Part shown: piece after piece, positions 16,973-24,817 of the stretch | Position numbering within the stretch: the stretch's first letter is position 1 | How the letters are laid out: every line of letters begins with the position of its first letter | DNA from: DASUUI01 sp964577965 | GTDB lineage: Bacteria; Gemmatimonadota; Gemmatimonadetes; Gemmatimonadales; Gemmatimonadaceae | Reading direction: 5' to 3' | DNA: 64,000 bases | Assembly (NCBI GenBank): GCA_964577965.1 | Contig: CAZOAT010000002.1 | Span: forward strand, 1 to 64,000 | Program-made: the position numbers and the translations under genes | Notes under the pieces: generated by a model | The model's input: the letters and a program-made list of their open reading frames with translations, nothing else | What the model was told of the DNA's origin: nothing | The model's database searches: none

Positions 16973-18009
16973 CCCACGTGACGCCATCGACAGAATCTGC
17001 TGTCGATGGTCGAACCCCTACACAGGCGATCCCGCGGCTTGGCTTCGTGGGGGTCGGCTGGATCGGACGCAACCGCATGCAGGCGATCGGCGAGAGCGGC
17101 TACGCACTGGTTGCGGCTGTGAGCGATCCTGCAAGCGAAGCGCTGGACGCAGCCGCGGCGGCCTTCCCGGAAGCGGCGCTCGCGCACCGGTTCGACGATC
17201 TGCTCGCGATGGGGCTCGACGGGATCTCCATTGCCACGCCGAGCGCGCTGCACGCACGCCAGGCGATCGCGGCGCTGGAGCATGGATGCGCGGTGTTCTG
17301 CCAGAAACCACTGGGGCGTACAGTGGCAGAGGTTCGCTCCGTGTTGGCCGCGGGGCGGACAGCAGATCGGCTGCTCGGTGTGGACATGAGCTACCGTCAC
17401 ACCCGCGCGATGTCCGCGGTCCGAGACCTCGTGTTGCGCGGCGAGCTCGGCAGCGTGTTCGCCGCCGACATGGTTTTTCACAACGGCTATGGGCCGGACA
17501 AGCCGTGGTTTCACGATCCGCTGCTTTCGGGTGGTGGGTGCATGATGGACCTGGGGGTACATCTCGTGGACCTGGCGCTGTGGACGCTCGGCTTCCCGGA
17601 GATTGCGCGCGTCAGCGGAACGCTCCTGAAGAATGGAGAGCGGTTCGGTCCTGGCAGTACGGGAGTCGAGGACTTCGCGACGGCTGAGATCAATCTGCGG
17701 AGCGGCTGCCTCGTTCGGGTCAGCTGTTCGTGGAACCTTCCGATAGGGCGCGACGCGCTCATATCCGCGACGTTCTATGGATCGGAGGCGGGAGCGTCGT
17801 TCAGGAACGTGAACGGATCGTTCTACGATTTCGAGGCCGTTCGGCTGGACGGAACTGCGACGACGCCGCTGGTCGGGCCGCCGGATGACTGGAGTGGGCG
17901 TGCGGCTGCAGTCTGGGCCGCAAGGCTCGCAAATGATCGCACGTACGATGCCTCAGTTGAGCAGCTGGTTGCGACTGCGGAAGTGCTCGACGCGGTGTAC
18001 GGCCGATGA
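16963..18009 (+). CDS. Gfo/Idh/MocA family oxidoreductase
   Basis: This is a 348-residue NAD(P)-dependent sugar oxidoreductase. The Rossmann motif GFVGVGWIGR is near 26-35, the catalytic-lysine motif appears as CQKPLG (about 107-112), and GGGCMMDLGVHLVDL belongs to the C-terminal sheet domain. The family oxidises or reduces sugar hydroxyls, often on NDP-sugars. Start codon TTG 16963, GTG 16969 or GTG 16978 are all possible; AAGG seven bases before the TTG favours the first. It overlaps the preceding dehydrogenase by ten bases and the next gene by four. Confidence 0.88.
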   Translation: MHVTHVTPSTESAVDGRTPTQAIPRLGFVGVGWIGRNRMQAIGESGYALVAAVSDPASEALDAAAAAFPEAALAHRFDDLLAMGLDGISIATPSALHARQAIAALEHGCAVFCQKPLGRTVAEVRSVLAAGRTADRLLGVDMSYRHTRAMSAVRDLVLRGELGSVFAADMVFHNGYGPDKPWFHDPLLSGGGCMMDLGVHLVDLALWTLGFPEIARVSGTLLKNGERFGPGSTGVEDFATAEINLRSGCLVRVSCSWNLPIGRDALISATFYGSEAGASFRNVNGSFYDFEAVRLDGTATTPLVGPPDDWSGRAAAVWAARLANDRTYDASVEQLVATAEVLDAVYGR

Positions 18010-19088
18010 GAGTGCTCATGACAGTCGATGCGGTCGGTGGAGTGTGGACGTATGCGCTCGCCCTGGCCGATTCGCTGCGCCCGCACGGTGTCGCCGCGGA
18101 GCTGGCCACGATGGGCCCGCGCCCTTCCGCGCGGCAGCGGACAGACGCGGCGCGGTGCGGGATCGCCGAAGTGCACGAGAGCGACTTCCGGCTCGAATGG
18201 ATGGAAGACTCGCGGGAGGATGTGGCAGCGGCCGGGGATTGGCTGCGGGAACTGGTGGAGCGTACGGAATGCGATCTCATTCACCTCAACGGATACATGC
18301 ATGGCGCCCTGGAGTGGCCGGTACCGGTGCTGATGGCCGCTCATTCCTGCGTGCTCTCCTGGTGGCGGGCGGTGCACGGGGCTACTGCGCCTCGTGAATG
18401 GGATCGTTACCGCCGCGCGGTGCGGGCAGGTCTCGATTCGGCCTCTGTCGTCGTCTCACCGACTCGCGCCCTGCTGAAACTGATGTCAGCCGAGCACGGC
18501 CCGATCGCGCGCACCAGAGTGATTCACAATGGCCTCAACGTTGGACGTGGTCCGCCGGAGGCGAAGGATCCGCTGGTCCTCGCGTGCGGAAGGTTCTTGG
18601 ACGAAGGGAAGAACCTGTCAGTTCTGGAGCAGGTCGCTCCGCACCTGCCATGGCCGCTGCTCGTTGCCGGTGAGGTGCAGGCGGGCACGTCGAGTGCTGG
18701 AATGCTCGGCAGGCTGGAGCACGAGGAGGTGCTGAGATGGCAGCGGCGCGCCGCAATCGTGGTGCATCCGGCGCGATACGAGCCGTTCGGGTTCGTACCG
18801 CTGGAAGCGGCAGCTGCGCGCTGCGCGCTCGTGCTTGCGGACATTCCGTCACTGCGCGAGCTGTGGGACGGTGCGGCGTTGTTCGTCCATCCGGACGATG
18901 CCGCCGGCATCGCTGCGGCTATACATCAGCTGATAGCCGAGCCTGCCCTGCGTAGCGCGATGGGCGCACGCGCAGCGCGCAGAGCGCGCGCGTTCAGCGC
19001 CAGCGCAATGGCAGGCGCCTACGCGAGCATCTACCGGGAACTGCTGGGCAGGCCCGAATGCCCATTGGAGCTGGCATGCGCTTCGTGA
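18006..19088 (+). CDS. glycosyltransferase family 4 (GT-B fold)
   Basis: This is a 360-residue retaining glycosyltransferase. The donor-site motif E-X7-E is Glu259 to Glu267 in EPFGFVPLE, and the middle contains LACGRFLDEGKNL, the usual start of the second Rossmann domain in GT4. There are no membrane segments, so it is a cytoplasmic or membrane-peripheral enzyme using an NDP-sugar. The start overlaps the preceding stop (ATGA). It is the only one of the four transferases in the operon with a clear GT4 motif, so it may add a different residue from the three that follow. Confidence 0.88.
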   Translation: MRVLMTVDAVGGVWTYALALADSLRPHGVAAELATMGPRPSARQRTDAARCGIAEVHESDFRLEWMEDSREDVAAAGDWLRELVERTECDLIHLNGYMHGALEWPVPVLMAAHSCVLSWWRAVHGATAPREWDRYRRAVRAGLDSASVVVSPTRALLKLMSAEHGPIARTRVIHNGLNVGRGPPEAKDPLVLACGRFLDEGKNLSVLEQVAPHLPWPLLVAGEVQAGTSSAGMLGRLEHEEVLRWQRRAAIVVHPARYEPFGFVPLEAAAARCALVLADIPSLRELWDGAALFVHPDDAAGIAAAIHQLIAEPALRSAMGARAARRARAFSASAMAGAYASIYRELLGRPECPLELACAS

Positions 19089-20194
19089 TCTTCTGCCATT
19101 CGCTGATCTCGGACTGGAACCATGGCAATGCGCATTTCCTCCGCGGCGTCGTGAGCGACCTGCTGCTGCGTGGCCATCACGTTCGTGTGTACGAGCCGCG
19201 TGACGCCTGGAGCGTGATGAATCTGGTTCGCGATGCCGGTGGGGAAGCGCTCGACCAGTTCCGCACCGCCTACCCGCAGCTCGACAGCGTGCGGTACGAT
19301 CCGGTGTCGCTGGATCTCGGGACCGTTCTGGCCGACGCCGACGTCGTGCTGGTACACGAGTGGAACGAGCATGACCTGGTCGCGCGGATCGGTGCCCACC
19401 GGGCGCAGCATGATTCGTACGCGCTCTTCTTCCACGACACGCACCACCGATCGCTGACCGAGCCCGACGAGATGGCCAGGTACGAGCTCGCCTCATACGA
19501 CGGAGTCCTGGCGTTCGGTCGCGTGATCACGGAAGCATACCGCAGGCGCGGCTGGGCACGCCGTGCATGGACGTGGCACGAGGCCGCCGACATACGCGTG
19601 TTCCAGCCGCGGCCGTCTGCCGGCAGGGACGGCGACCTGGTCTGGATCGGAAATTGGGGGGACGATGAGCGCACGGCGGAGCTGACGGAGTTCCTCATTG
19701 AGCCTGTGCGCGCGCTTCGGCTGCGCGCCGCCGTGCACGGCGTGCGGTATCCGCCGGAAGCGCTGGCGGCGCTGGAACGGAACGGGATTGAATACAGGGG
19801 GTGGCTGCCGAACCACCTCGTGCCCGATTCGTTCGCCCGCTACAGTCTCACTGTGCACGTGCCGCGCGGCCCTTATGCAGCGAGGCTGCCCGGGATTCCG
19901 ACGATCCGCGTGTTCGAGGCGCTGGCCTGTGGTATTCCGCTCGTGAGCGCGCCGTGGACTGACGCGGAGAACCTGTTCACTCCCGAGGAGGATTACCTGG
20001 TTGCGCGGAATGGTGACGAGATGCGAGTGGCGTTGCGTACGCTGCTCGACGATCCGGCGCATGCGCAGGCGCTCGCTAACCATGGTCTGGCCGCAGTGCG
20101 AGCGCGTCATACCTGCACCCATCGGGTGGACGAGCTGCTCGCGATCGTACGGGAGTTGAGCGCCGCCGCGCCGGACGGAGCGCGCGCCGCATGA
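19076..20194 (+). CDS. CgeB-like glycosyltransferase, first of three tandem
   Basis: This 372-residue GT-B-type transferase resembles CgeB and Glyco_trans_1_2 proteins: an N-terminal FCHSLISDWNHGNAHFLRGVV segment and a C-terminal TIRVFEALACGIPLV donor-site loop. ATG 19076 is preferred over the start at 19058 because TTGGAG lies six bases upstream. It overlaps the preceding gene by 13 bases. The N-terminal pattern, a glycine- and asparagine-containing loop followed by YRG or FLRG, recurs in the next two genes, pointing to duplication. Acceptor and donor are unknown. Confidence 0.82.
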   Translation: MRFVIFCHSLISDWNHGNAHFLRGVVSDLLLRGHHVRVYEPRDAWSVMNLVRDAGGEALDQFRTAYPQLDSVRYDPVSLDLGTVLADADVVLVHEWNEHDLVARIGAHRAQHDSYALFFHDTHHRSLTEPDEMARYELASYDGVLAFGRVITEAYRRRGWARRAWTWHEAADIRVFQPRPSAGRDGDLVWIGNWGDDERTAELTEFLIEPVRALRLRAAVHGVRYPPEALAALERNGIEYRGWLPNHLVPDSFARYSLTVHVPRGPYAARLPGIPTIRVFEALACGIPLVSAPWTDAENLFTPEEDYLVARNGDEMRVALRTLLDDPAHAQALANHGLAAVRARHTCTHRVDELLAIVRELSAAAPDGARAA

Positions 20195-21294
20195 GCGGGG
20201 TCTCCATCGCCTTTTTCGGTTCGAGCCTGGTCTCGGCCTACTGGAACGGTGCCGCAACGTACTACCGCGGGATCGTCCGCGCACTCGCCCGGCGCGGGCA
20301 CAGAGTCACGTTCTACGAGCCGGACGCGTTCGGCAGGCAGCAGCACCGTGACATCCCCGATCCGGATTGGGCGAGAGTCATTGTTTATGCGGGTGACGAC
20401 GAGGCTGCGGCCTACAGCGCTCTGGAGGATGCGGCAGGGAGCGATCTGGTGGTCAAGGCGAGCGGAGTTGGCGTGTACGACGAGCTGCTGGAGCGGGAGG
20501 TGCTGGCGCTGCACTCCAGCAGAACGCGTGTGGTCTTCTGGGATGTGGACGCACCAGCTACTCTGGAGCGTGTGCATGCTGACCCACGGGATCCGTTCCG
20601 CGCGCTGATTCCACGGTACGACATGGTACTCACCTATGGCGGGGGTCCGCCGGTGATCGAAGCGTACAGCGCTCTGGGGGCACGGGACTGCGTTCCGATC
20701 TACAACGCGCTGGATCCTGCGACCCACCAACAGGCTGTACCGGAGCCGCGGTTTGAATGTGATCTCGGTTTTCTGGGGAACAGACTCCCCGACCGCGAAG
20801 CACGCGTGGAAGAGTTCTTTTTTCGCCCCGCAACGCTGCTTCCTGAGCGCAGCTTTCTCCTGGGTGGCAGCGGGTGGGAGGACAGGGCAGTGGCAGCAAA
20901 TGTGCAGCTCCGCGGCCACGTTTACACACACGAGCACAACGCCTTCAACTCCACCCCTCTCGCCGTCCTCAATGTGAATCGCGACAGCATGGCGCAGTAT
21001 GGCTTCTCGCCGCCGACGCGCGTCTTCGAGGCTGCAGGGGCGGCCGCGTGCCTCATTACCGACCAGTGGGACGGGCTGGAGTGGTTCCTCGAGCCGGGGT
21101 CGGAGGTACTCGTGGCAGCCAGCGGCAACGATGTCGCGGCACATCTGAGTCAGCTCACACCCCGGCGGGCACGTTCCATAGGCCGTGCGGCACATCGTCG
21201 CGTGCTCGCGGAGCACACCTACTCCCATCGCGCTGTGCAGTTGGAGGACGTACTGGATCTGACTTCCGCCGCGCTGGTGGGTGCAGGCTCATGA
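20191..21294 (+). CDS. CgeB-like glycosyltransferase, second of three tandem
   Basis: This 367-residue protein has the same layout as its neighbours: FFGSSLVSAYWNGAATYYRG at the N-terminus, FLGNRLPDRE at the domain junction and TRVFEAAGAAACLITD in the donor loop. It belongs to the CgeB/Glyco_trans_1_2 group of GT-B transferases. Stop-start overlaps of four bases join it to both neighbours. Donor-loop residues differ from those of the first paralogue, where ALACGIPLV replaces AGAAACLIT. This suggests the three enzymes use different donors or acceptors. Confidence 0.82.
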   Translation: MSGVSIAFFGSSLVSAYWNGAATYYRGIVRALARRGHRVTFYEPDAFGRQQHRDIPDPDWARVIVYAGDDEAAAYSALEDAAGSDLVVKASGVGVYDELLEREVLALHSSRTRVVFWDVDAPATLERVHADPRDPFRALIPRYDMVLTYGGGPPVIEAYSALGARDCVPIYNALDPATHQQAVPEPRFECDLGFLGNRLPDREARVEEFFFRPATLLPERSFLLGGSGWEDRAVAANVQLRGHVYTHEHNAFNSTPLAVLNVNRDSMAQYGFSPPTRVFEAAGAAACLITDQWDGLEWFLEPGSEVLVAASGNDVAAHLSQLTPRRARSIGRAAHRRVLAEHTYSHRAVQLEDVLDLTSAALVGAGS

Positions 21295-22445
21295 GCAGCG
21301 GCCTGGACATCGTTTTCCTCGGCCTTTCAATAACATCGTCGTGGGGGAACGGGCACGCGTCGACGTATCGCGGACTGGTGCGAGAGCTCGCAGCGCGTGG
21401 ACATCGGGTGCGTTTCCTGGAGCGGGACAGGCCGTGGTACGCGGCGAATCGTGATCTCCCCCACCCACCGGGCGCGGAGACTCATGTCTACTCGTCGCTG
21501 GACGAGCTGTTCATCGATCATGGCTCAGCCGTGCGTGGCGCTCACGCTGTGATCGTCGGCTCGTACGTGCTTGACGGTGTCGCGGTTGGGGAGTGGGTTA
21601 CGGAGACCGCGACAGGCGTCACCGCGTTCTACGATATCGACACGCCGGTGACACTGGCGAAGCTGCGGTCGGGCGACGCGCAGTATCTCAGCAGCGAGCT
21701 GGTGAGGCGGTACGATCTGTATCTGTCGTTTACCGGCGGGCCCACGCTCGAAGTCATCGAGCGGGAGTTCGCCTCACCTTACGCCCGCCCGTTGTACTGC
21801 TCTGTCGATCCGGCGCAGTATCACCCAGAGAACGCGGCCGAGCGCTGGGCGCTCGGATATCTCGGCACCTACAGTGACGACAGGCAGCCCGCTGTTGAAC
21901 GCCTTCTCATCGAGCCTGCGCGTACCTGCGGGATGCTTCGATTCGCGGTCGCGGGTCCTCAATATCCGGAAGCGATCGCATGGCCCTCGAATGTCGAGCG
22001 GATCGAGCACCTGCCGCCGTCGGACCACAGTCGGTTCTACAACTCGCAGCGGTTCACGCTCAATGTGACTCGGGCCGCAATGGTAGAGGCTGGATACTCG
22101 CCGAGCGTTCGGCTGTTCGAGAGTGCGGCGTGCGGAACACCTGCGATAACCGACTTCTGGCCGGGGCTCGACGCTTTTTTTGCGATCGACGAGGAGATTG
22201 TGGTTGCGCATGACGCTCGCGACGTCGTCAAGGCGCTCCGCGGAATGCGCGCTGGAGACGCTGAGCAGATCGGCCAACGTGCGCGTGAGCGGGTGTTGCG
22301 GTCGCATACCGCGGCGCACCGTGCAGCTGAACTGGAGACCTATCTGGTGGATCTCCTGGGAGCTGATATCACGACCCCATCGCTGACGCGCGAGGTGCAG
22401 CCGATGCCTGACGATCCTTTGCTGACTTATCCGGGGAGTCAGTGA
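21291..22445 (+). CDS. CgeB-like glycosyltransferase, third of three tandem
   Basis: This 384-residue protein starts with FLGLSITSSWGNGHASTYRG, the most typical CgeB-type N-terminus of the three. YLGTYSDDRQP marks the second domain and VRLFESAACGTPAITD the donor loop. The ATG at 21291 overlaps the previous stop by four bases; the longer open frame upstream is a shadow of the second paralogue. A C-terminal tail of about 25 residues after VDLLGA is polar and probably disordered. Similar proteins are annotated as glycosyltransferases by fold only, so the specific reaction is unknown. Confidence 0.84.
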   Translation: MSSGLDIVFLGLSITSSWGNGHASTYRGLVRELAARGHRVRFLERDRPWYAANRDLPHPPGAETHVYSSLDELFIDHGSAVRGAHAVIVGSYVLDGVAVGEWVTETATGVTAFYDIDTPVTLAKLRSGDAQYLSSELVRRYDLYLSFTGGPTLEVIEREFASPYARPLYCSVDPAQYHPENAAERWALGYLGTYSDDRQPAVERLLIEPARTCGMLRFAVAGPQYPEAIAWPSNVERIEHLPPSDHSRFYNSQRFTLNVTRAAMVEAGYSPSVRLFESAACGTPAITDFWPGLDAFFAIDEEIVVAHDARDVVKALRGMRAGDAEQIGQRARERVLRSHTAAHRAAELETYLVDLLGADITTPSLTREVQPMPDDPLLTYPGSQ

Positions 22446-23299
22446 TGGCGACGCTGCTGCAGGAGCGGGTCAGCGCGCCCACGGCTGAGCGGGAGCAGGA
22501 GATCGCCGCACTCGGACCGTGGTTCCACAATCTGCATCTGCCTGACGGGTCACAGACCGCGCCGCAGAGCCCCCTGGGGGATTTCCCGGCATTCAAGTGG
22601 AAGCAGCTGGCTTCGCATCTGCCGCAGGACCTCTCCGGGTGGACCGCGCTCGACATCGGCTGCAACGCCGGGTTCTACACTTTCGAACTTGCAAAGCGCG
22701 GAGCAAAAGTCACGGCTCTCGATACGGAGCCGCTGTTCCTCCGCCAGGCGGAATGGGCTGCGCGCGAGTTCGGTCTCTCCGATCGCATCCGATTGACGCG
22801 CGGCCAGGTTTACGAGCTCGCGCACGAGGAGGCCTGCTACGACCTCGTCCTGTTCATGGGCCTGTTTTATCACCTGCGCTACCCGTTACTCGCCCTCGAC
22901 ATCGTCGCCGACAAGGTGAAGCGGCTGTTCGTATTCCAGACGCTCACAATGCCCGGGACAGACGTATTCAGCGGGACCAATGCTGAGCGGGACATCATGG
23001 AGCGGGAGATGTTCAACGCGCCCGGCTGGCCGAAAATGGCGTTCATTGAGCACAGCTACGCCGGAGACGAAACCAACTGGTGGGCTCCCAACCATGCGGC
23101 GGTTGAGGCGCTGCTCCGCTCCAGCGGAATGCGGGTGACCGCCCGGCCGGGCCACGAGATGTATGTGTGCGAGCCGAACCCTTTACAGGTTCCATGGAGG
23201 CGAGGTGCAGGTGCGAGTGAGCTGATGTCTGCCACTGGGTCAGGGCGGCGCTGCACTTGCACTCATGGTGTAGAGGAGAAGCGGTCCACTCGACCATGA
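22445..23299 (+). CDS. SAM-dependent methyltransferase in the glycan operon
   Basis: This is a class I methyltransferase of 284 residues. Motif I ALDIGCNAGFYT (about 68-79) binds SAM, and LFMGLFYHLRYP near 140 is characteristic of the family called TIGR04290 as I recall it; the match needs a search. An aromatic pair in TNWWAPNHAA may line the acceptor site. ATG 22445 is six bases after GGGGAG, better placed than GTG 22442. The last roughly 45 residues are cysteine- and arginine-rich and look like a non-conserved run-on. Context suggests O-methylation of a sugar made or linked by this operon. Confidence 0.83.
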   Translation: MATLLQERVSAPTAEREQEIAALGPWFHNLHLPDGSQTAPQSPLGDFPAFKWKQLASHLPQDLSGWTALDIGCNAGFYTFELAKRGAKVTALDTEPLFLRQAEWAAREFGLSDRIRLTRGQVYELAHEEACYDLVLFMGLFYHLRYPLLALDIVADKVKRLFVFQTLTMPGTDVFSGTNAERDIMEREMFNAPGWPKMAFIEHSYAGDETNWWAPNHAAVEALLRSSGMRVTARPGHEMYVCEPNPLQVPWRRGAGASELMSATGSGRRCTCTHGVEEKRSTRP

Positions 23300-24192
23300 T
23301 TGAAGCCGTAAAGATCTGGAACGAACCGAACAACCTTTCGCACTGGGATTTCACTGCGGATCCCGAATGGAAGCAGTTTGCCGCGATGGCAAGCCAGGCG
23401 GCCGAGCGCACCCGGTCGTGCGCGCCGCACCTCAAGGTTGTGATGGGCGGCATCTCTCCGATCGATCCGGCGTTCGTTCAGCGCCTGCTCGACCACGGTG
23501 CGCTCAATGACGTTGACGCCGTCGCCGTCCACGGGTTTCCGCTGGACTGGAATCACTGGCGGCTGCACGAGTGGCCGGAGAAGGTGCGGGAGATCGAGGA
23601 GGTCGCGGGGAAGCCTGTCTGGGTGACGGAAGTCGGCGTCTCCAGCTTCGGCGCGGACGAGGTGCAGGCGTTCGGGCTGCGGCGGACGCAGCAGCTGCTG
23701 GCCGGCGTGGATCGTGTCTACTGGTACAGCCTGCTCGACCTGCCGATTACCTGGGAGGCCACCACCCGGCACAGGGAGAGCGAGGGGAGCTCGTATTACC
23801 GGCACTTCTACATGGGGCTGGTCCGGGAGGACGGGACCCCAAAAGAGGCAACCCGATTTTTCGATTCGCGCATCGGGATGTGTCAGTGGTTCCACTTCGA
23901 GGATCCCAGACTGGAGCTTGCGGTGCATTGGCTGCGGGAGCTCGGCGTGCGCCGGCTGCGCACCGGGCTGAGCTGGGCCGATCGCTATCGCGAGAACTCA
24001 CTCGACTGGTTCGACAGACAGATGGAAGCGCTCCAGGAGTTCGACGTCACGCTGACCCTTTGCTTCACCCCGGCACACTGTGGAGTGATGCCACACCACG
24101 CCAGTCCGCCAGTGAACGCCAGTCAGTTCGCCGATTTCACGCAGGAGATGCTCGAGCGGTACGCGCCCGCGCCCGCAGGCGTGTCCGGCTGA
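23296..24192 (+). CDS. clan-A-like glycosidase with permuted (beta/alpha)8 barrel
   Basis: This 298-residue protein resembles beta-xylosidase-type clan GH-A enzymes. The acid/base Glu10 lies in IWNEPNN at the very start, normally the end of barrel strand 4. The probable nucleophile Glu112 is in VTEVGVSS (strand 7), followed by WYSLLDLP (strand 8). Only then come segments that normally open such a barrel: QWFHFED, VRRLRTGLSW and FDVTLTLCFTP (from about 195). The order therefore seems to be strands 4-8 then 1-3. There is no signal peptide, so it acts in the cytoplasm on an intermediate. The start overlaps the preceding stop (ATGA). Confidence 0.75.
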   Translation: MIEAVKIWNEPNNLSHWDFTADPEWKQFAAMASQAAERTRSCAPHLKVVMGGISPIDPAFVQRLLDHGALNDVDAVAVHGFPLDWNHWRLHEWPEKVREIEEVAGKPVWVTEVGVSSFGADEVQAFGLRRTQQLLAGVDRVYWYSLLDLPITWEATTRHRESEGSSYYRHFYMGLVREDGTPKEATRFFDSRIGMCQWFHFEDPRLELAVHWLRELGVRRLRTGLSWADRYRENSLDWFDRQMEALQEFDVTLTLCFTPAHCGVMPHHASPPVNASQFADFTQEMLERYAPAPAGVSG

Positions 24193-24193
24193 G

Positions 24194-24817
24194 TTGAGGG
24201 GATTGACGGAAGCGACAGTCTTCTTTCTGGTTCGACATGCGCTGTGCGACCCGGTCGGCGTTACGATCGCCGGCCGTGGTGGTGCGGTGCCGCTGAACGC
24301 GGCTGGTCGCCGGCAGGCGTCCTCGCTTGCAGAGCGGCTACGTGAGGTGGAGCCGCATGCGCTCTATTCAAGCCCGCTTGACCGCGCGCTCCAGACCGCG
24401 GAGGCGATTGCGCGCGTCGTGGGGCTGGACGTCGTCACCGACGATGCCTTCACGGAGGTGGATTTCGGCGGCTGGACAGGCGAGCGTCTCTCTGATCTTG
24501 CTGAGCGGTCTGAGTGGCGGCGCTTCAATCAGCTGCGGAGCTGGGCGCAGGTGCCCGATGGAGAGCTGATGATCTCAGCCCAGGCACGCGCGGTCGCTGG
24601 ACTCGCGCGACTGCGAGTCGCGCACCCCGGGAATCGGGTGGTGATCGTCACGCACGCGGATGTGGTCCGCGGAGTGCTCACCCACGCGGTCGGTGCTCCG
24701 CTCGACATGCTGCTGCGCTTCGAGTGCGATGCCGCGTCGGTCAGCGTTGTCACGCTCGACAACGACAATGTGCGCGTGCTCCGCGTGAACGACTCCGGTT
24801 CGCTGGCGGGACTGTGA
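24194..24817 (+). CDS. histidine phosphatase family protein
   Basis: This 207-residue phosphatase belongs to the phosphoglycerate-mutase-like branch. The phosphohistidine is His15 in LVRHA (the usual RHG has alanine here), the second catalytic His is His154 in VTHADV, and SSPLDRALQTAEAI and EVDFGGWTGE are typical core motifs. The likely start is TTG 24194, two bases after the glycosidase stop; TTG 24203 is an alternative, though GAGGGG is then too close. It probably removes phosphate from a sugar phosphate or related intermediate of the glycan pathway, an inference from context. Confidence 0.83.
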   Translation: MRGLTEATVFFLVRHALCDPVGVTIAGRGGAVPLNAAGRRQASSLAERLREVEPHALYSSPLDRALQTAEAIARVVGLDVVTDDAFTEVDFGGWTGERLSDLAERSEWRRFNQLRSWAQVPDGELMISAQARAVAGLARLRVAHPGNRVVIVTHADVVRGVLTHAVGAPLDMLLRFECDAASVSVVTLDNDNVRVLRVNDSGSLAGL

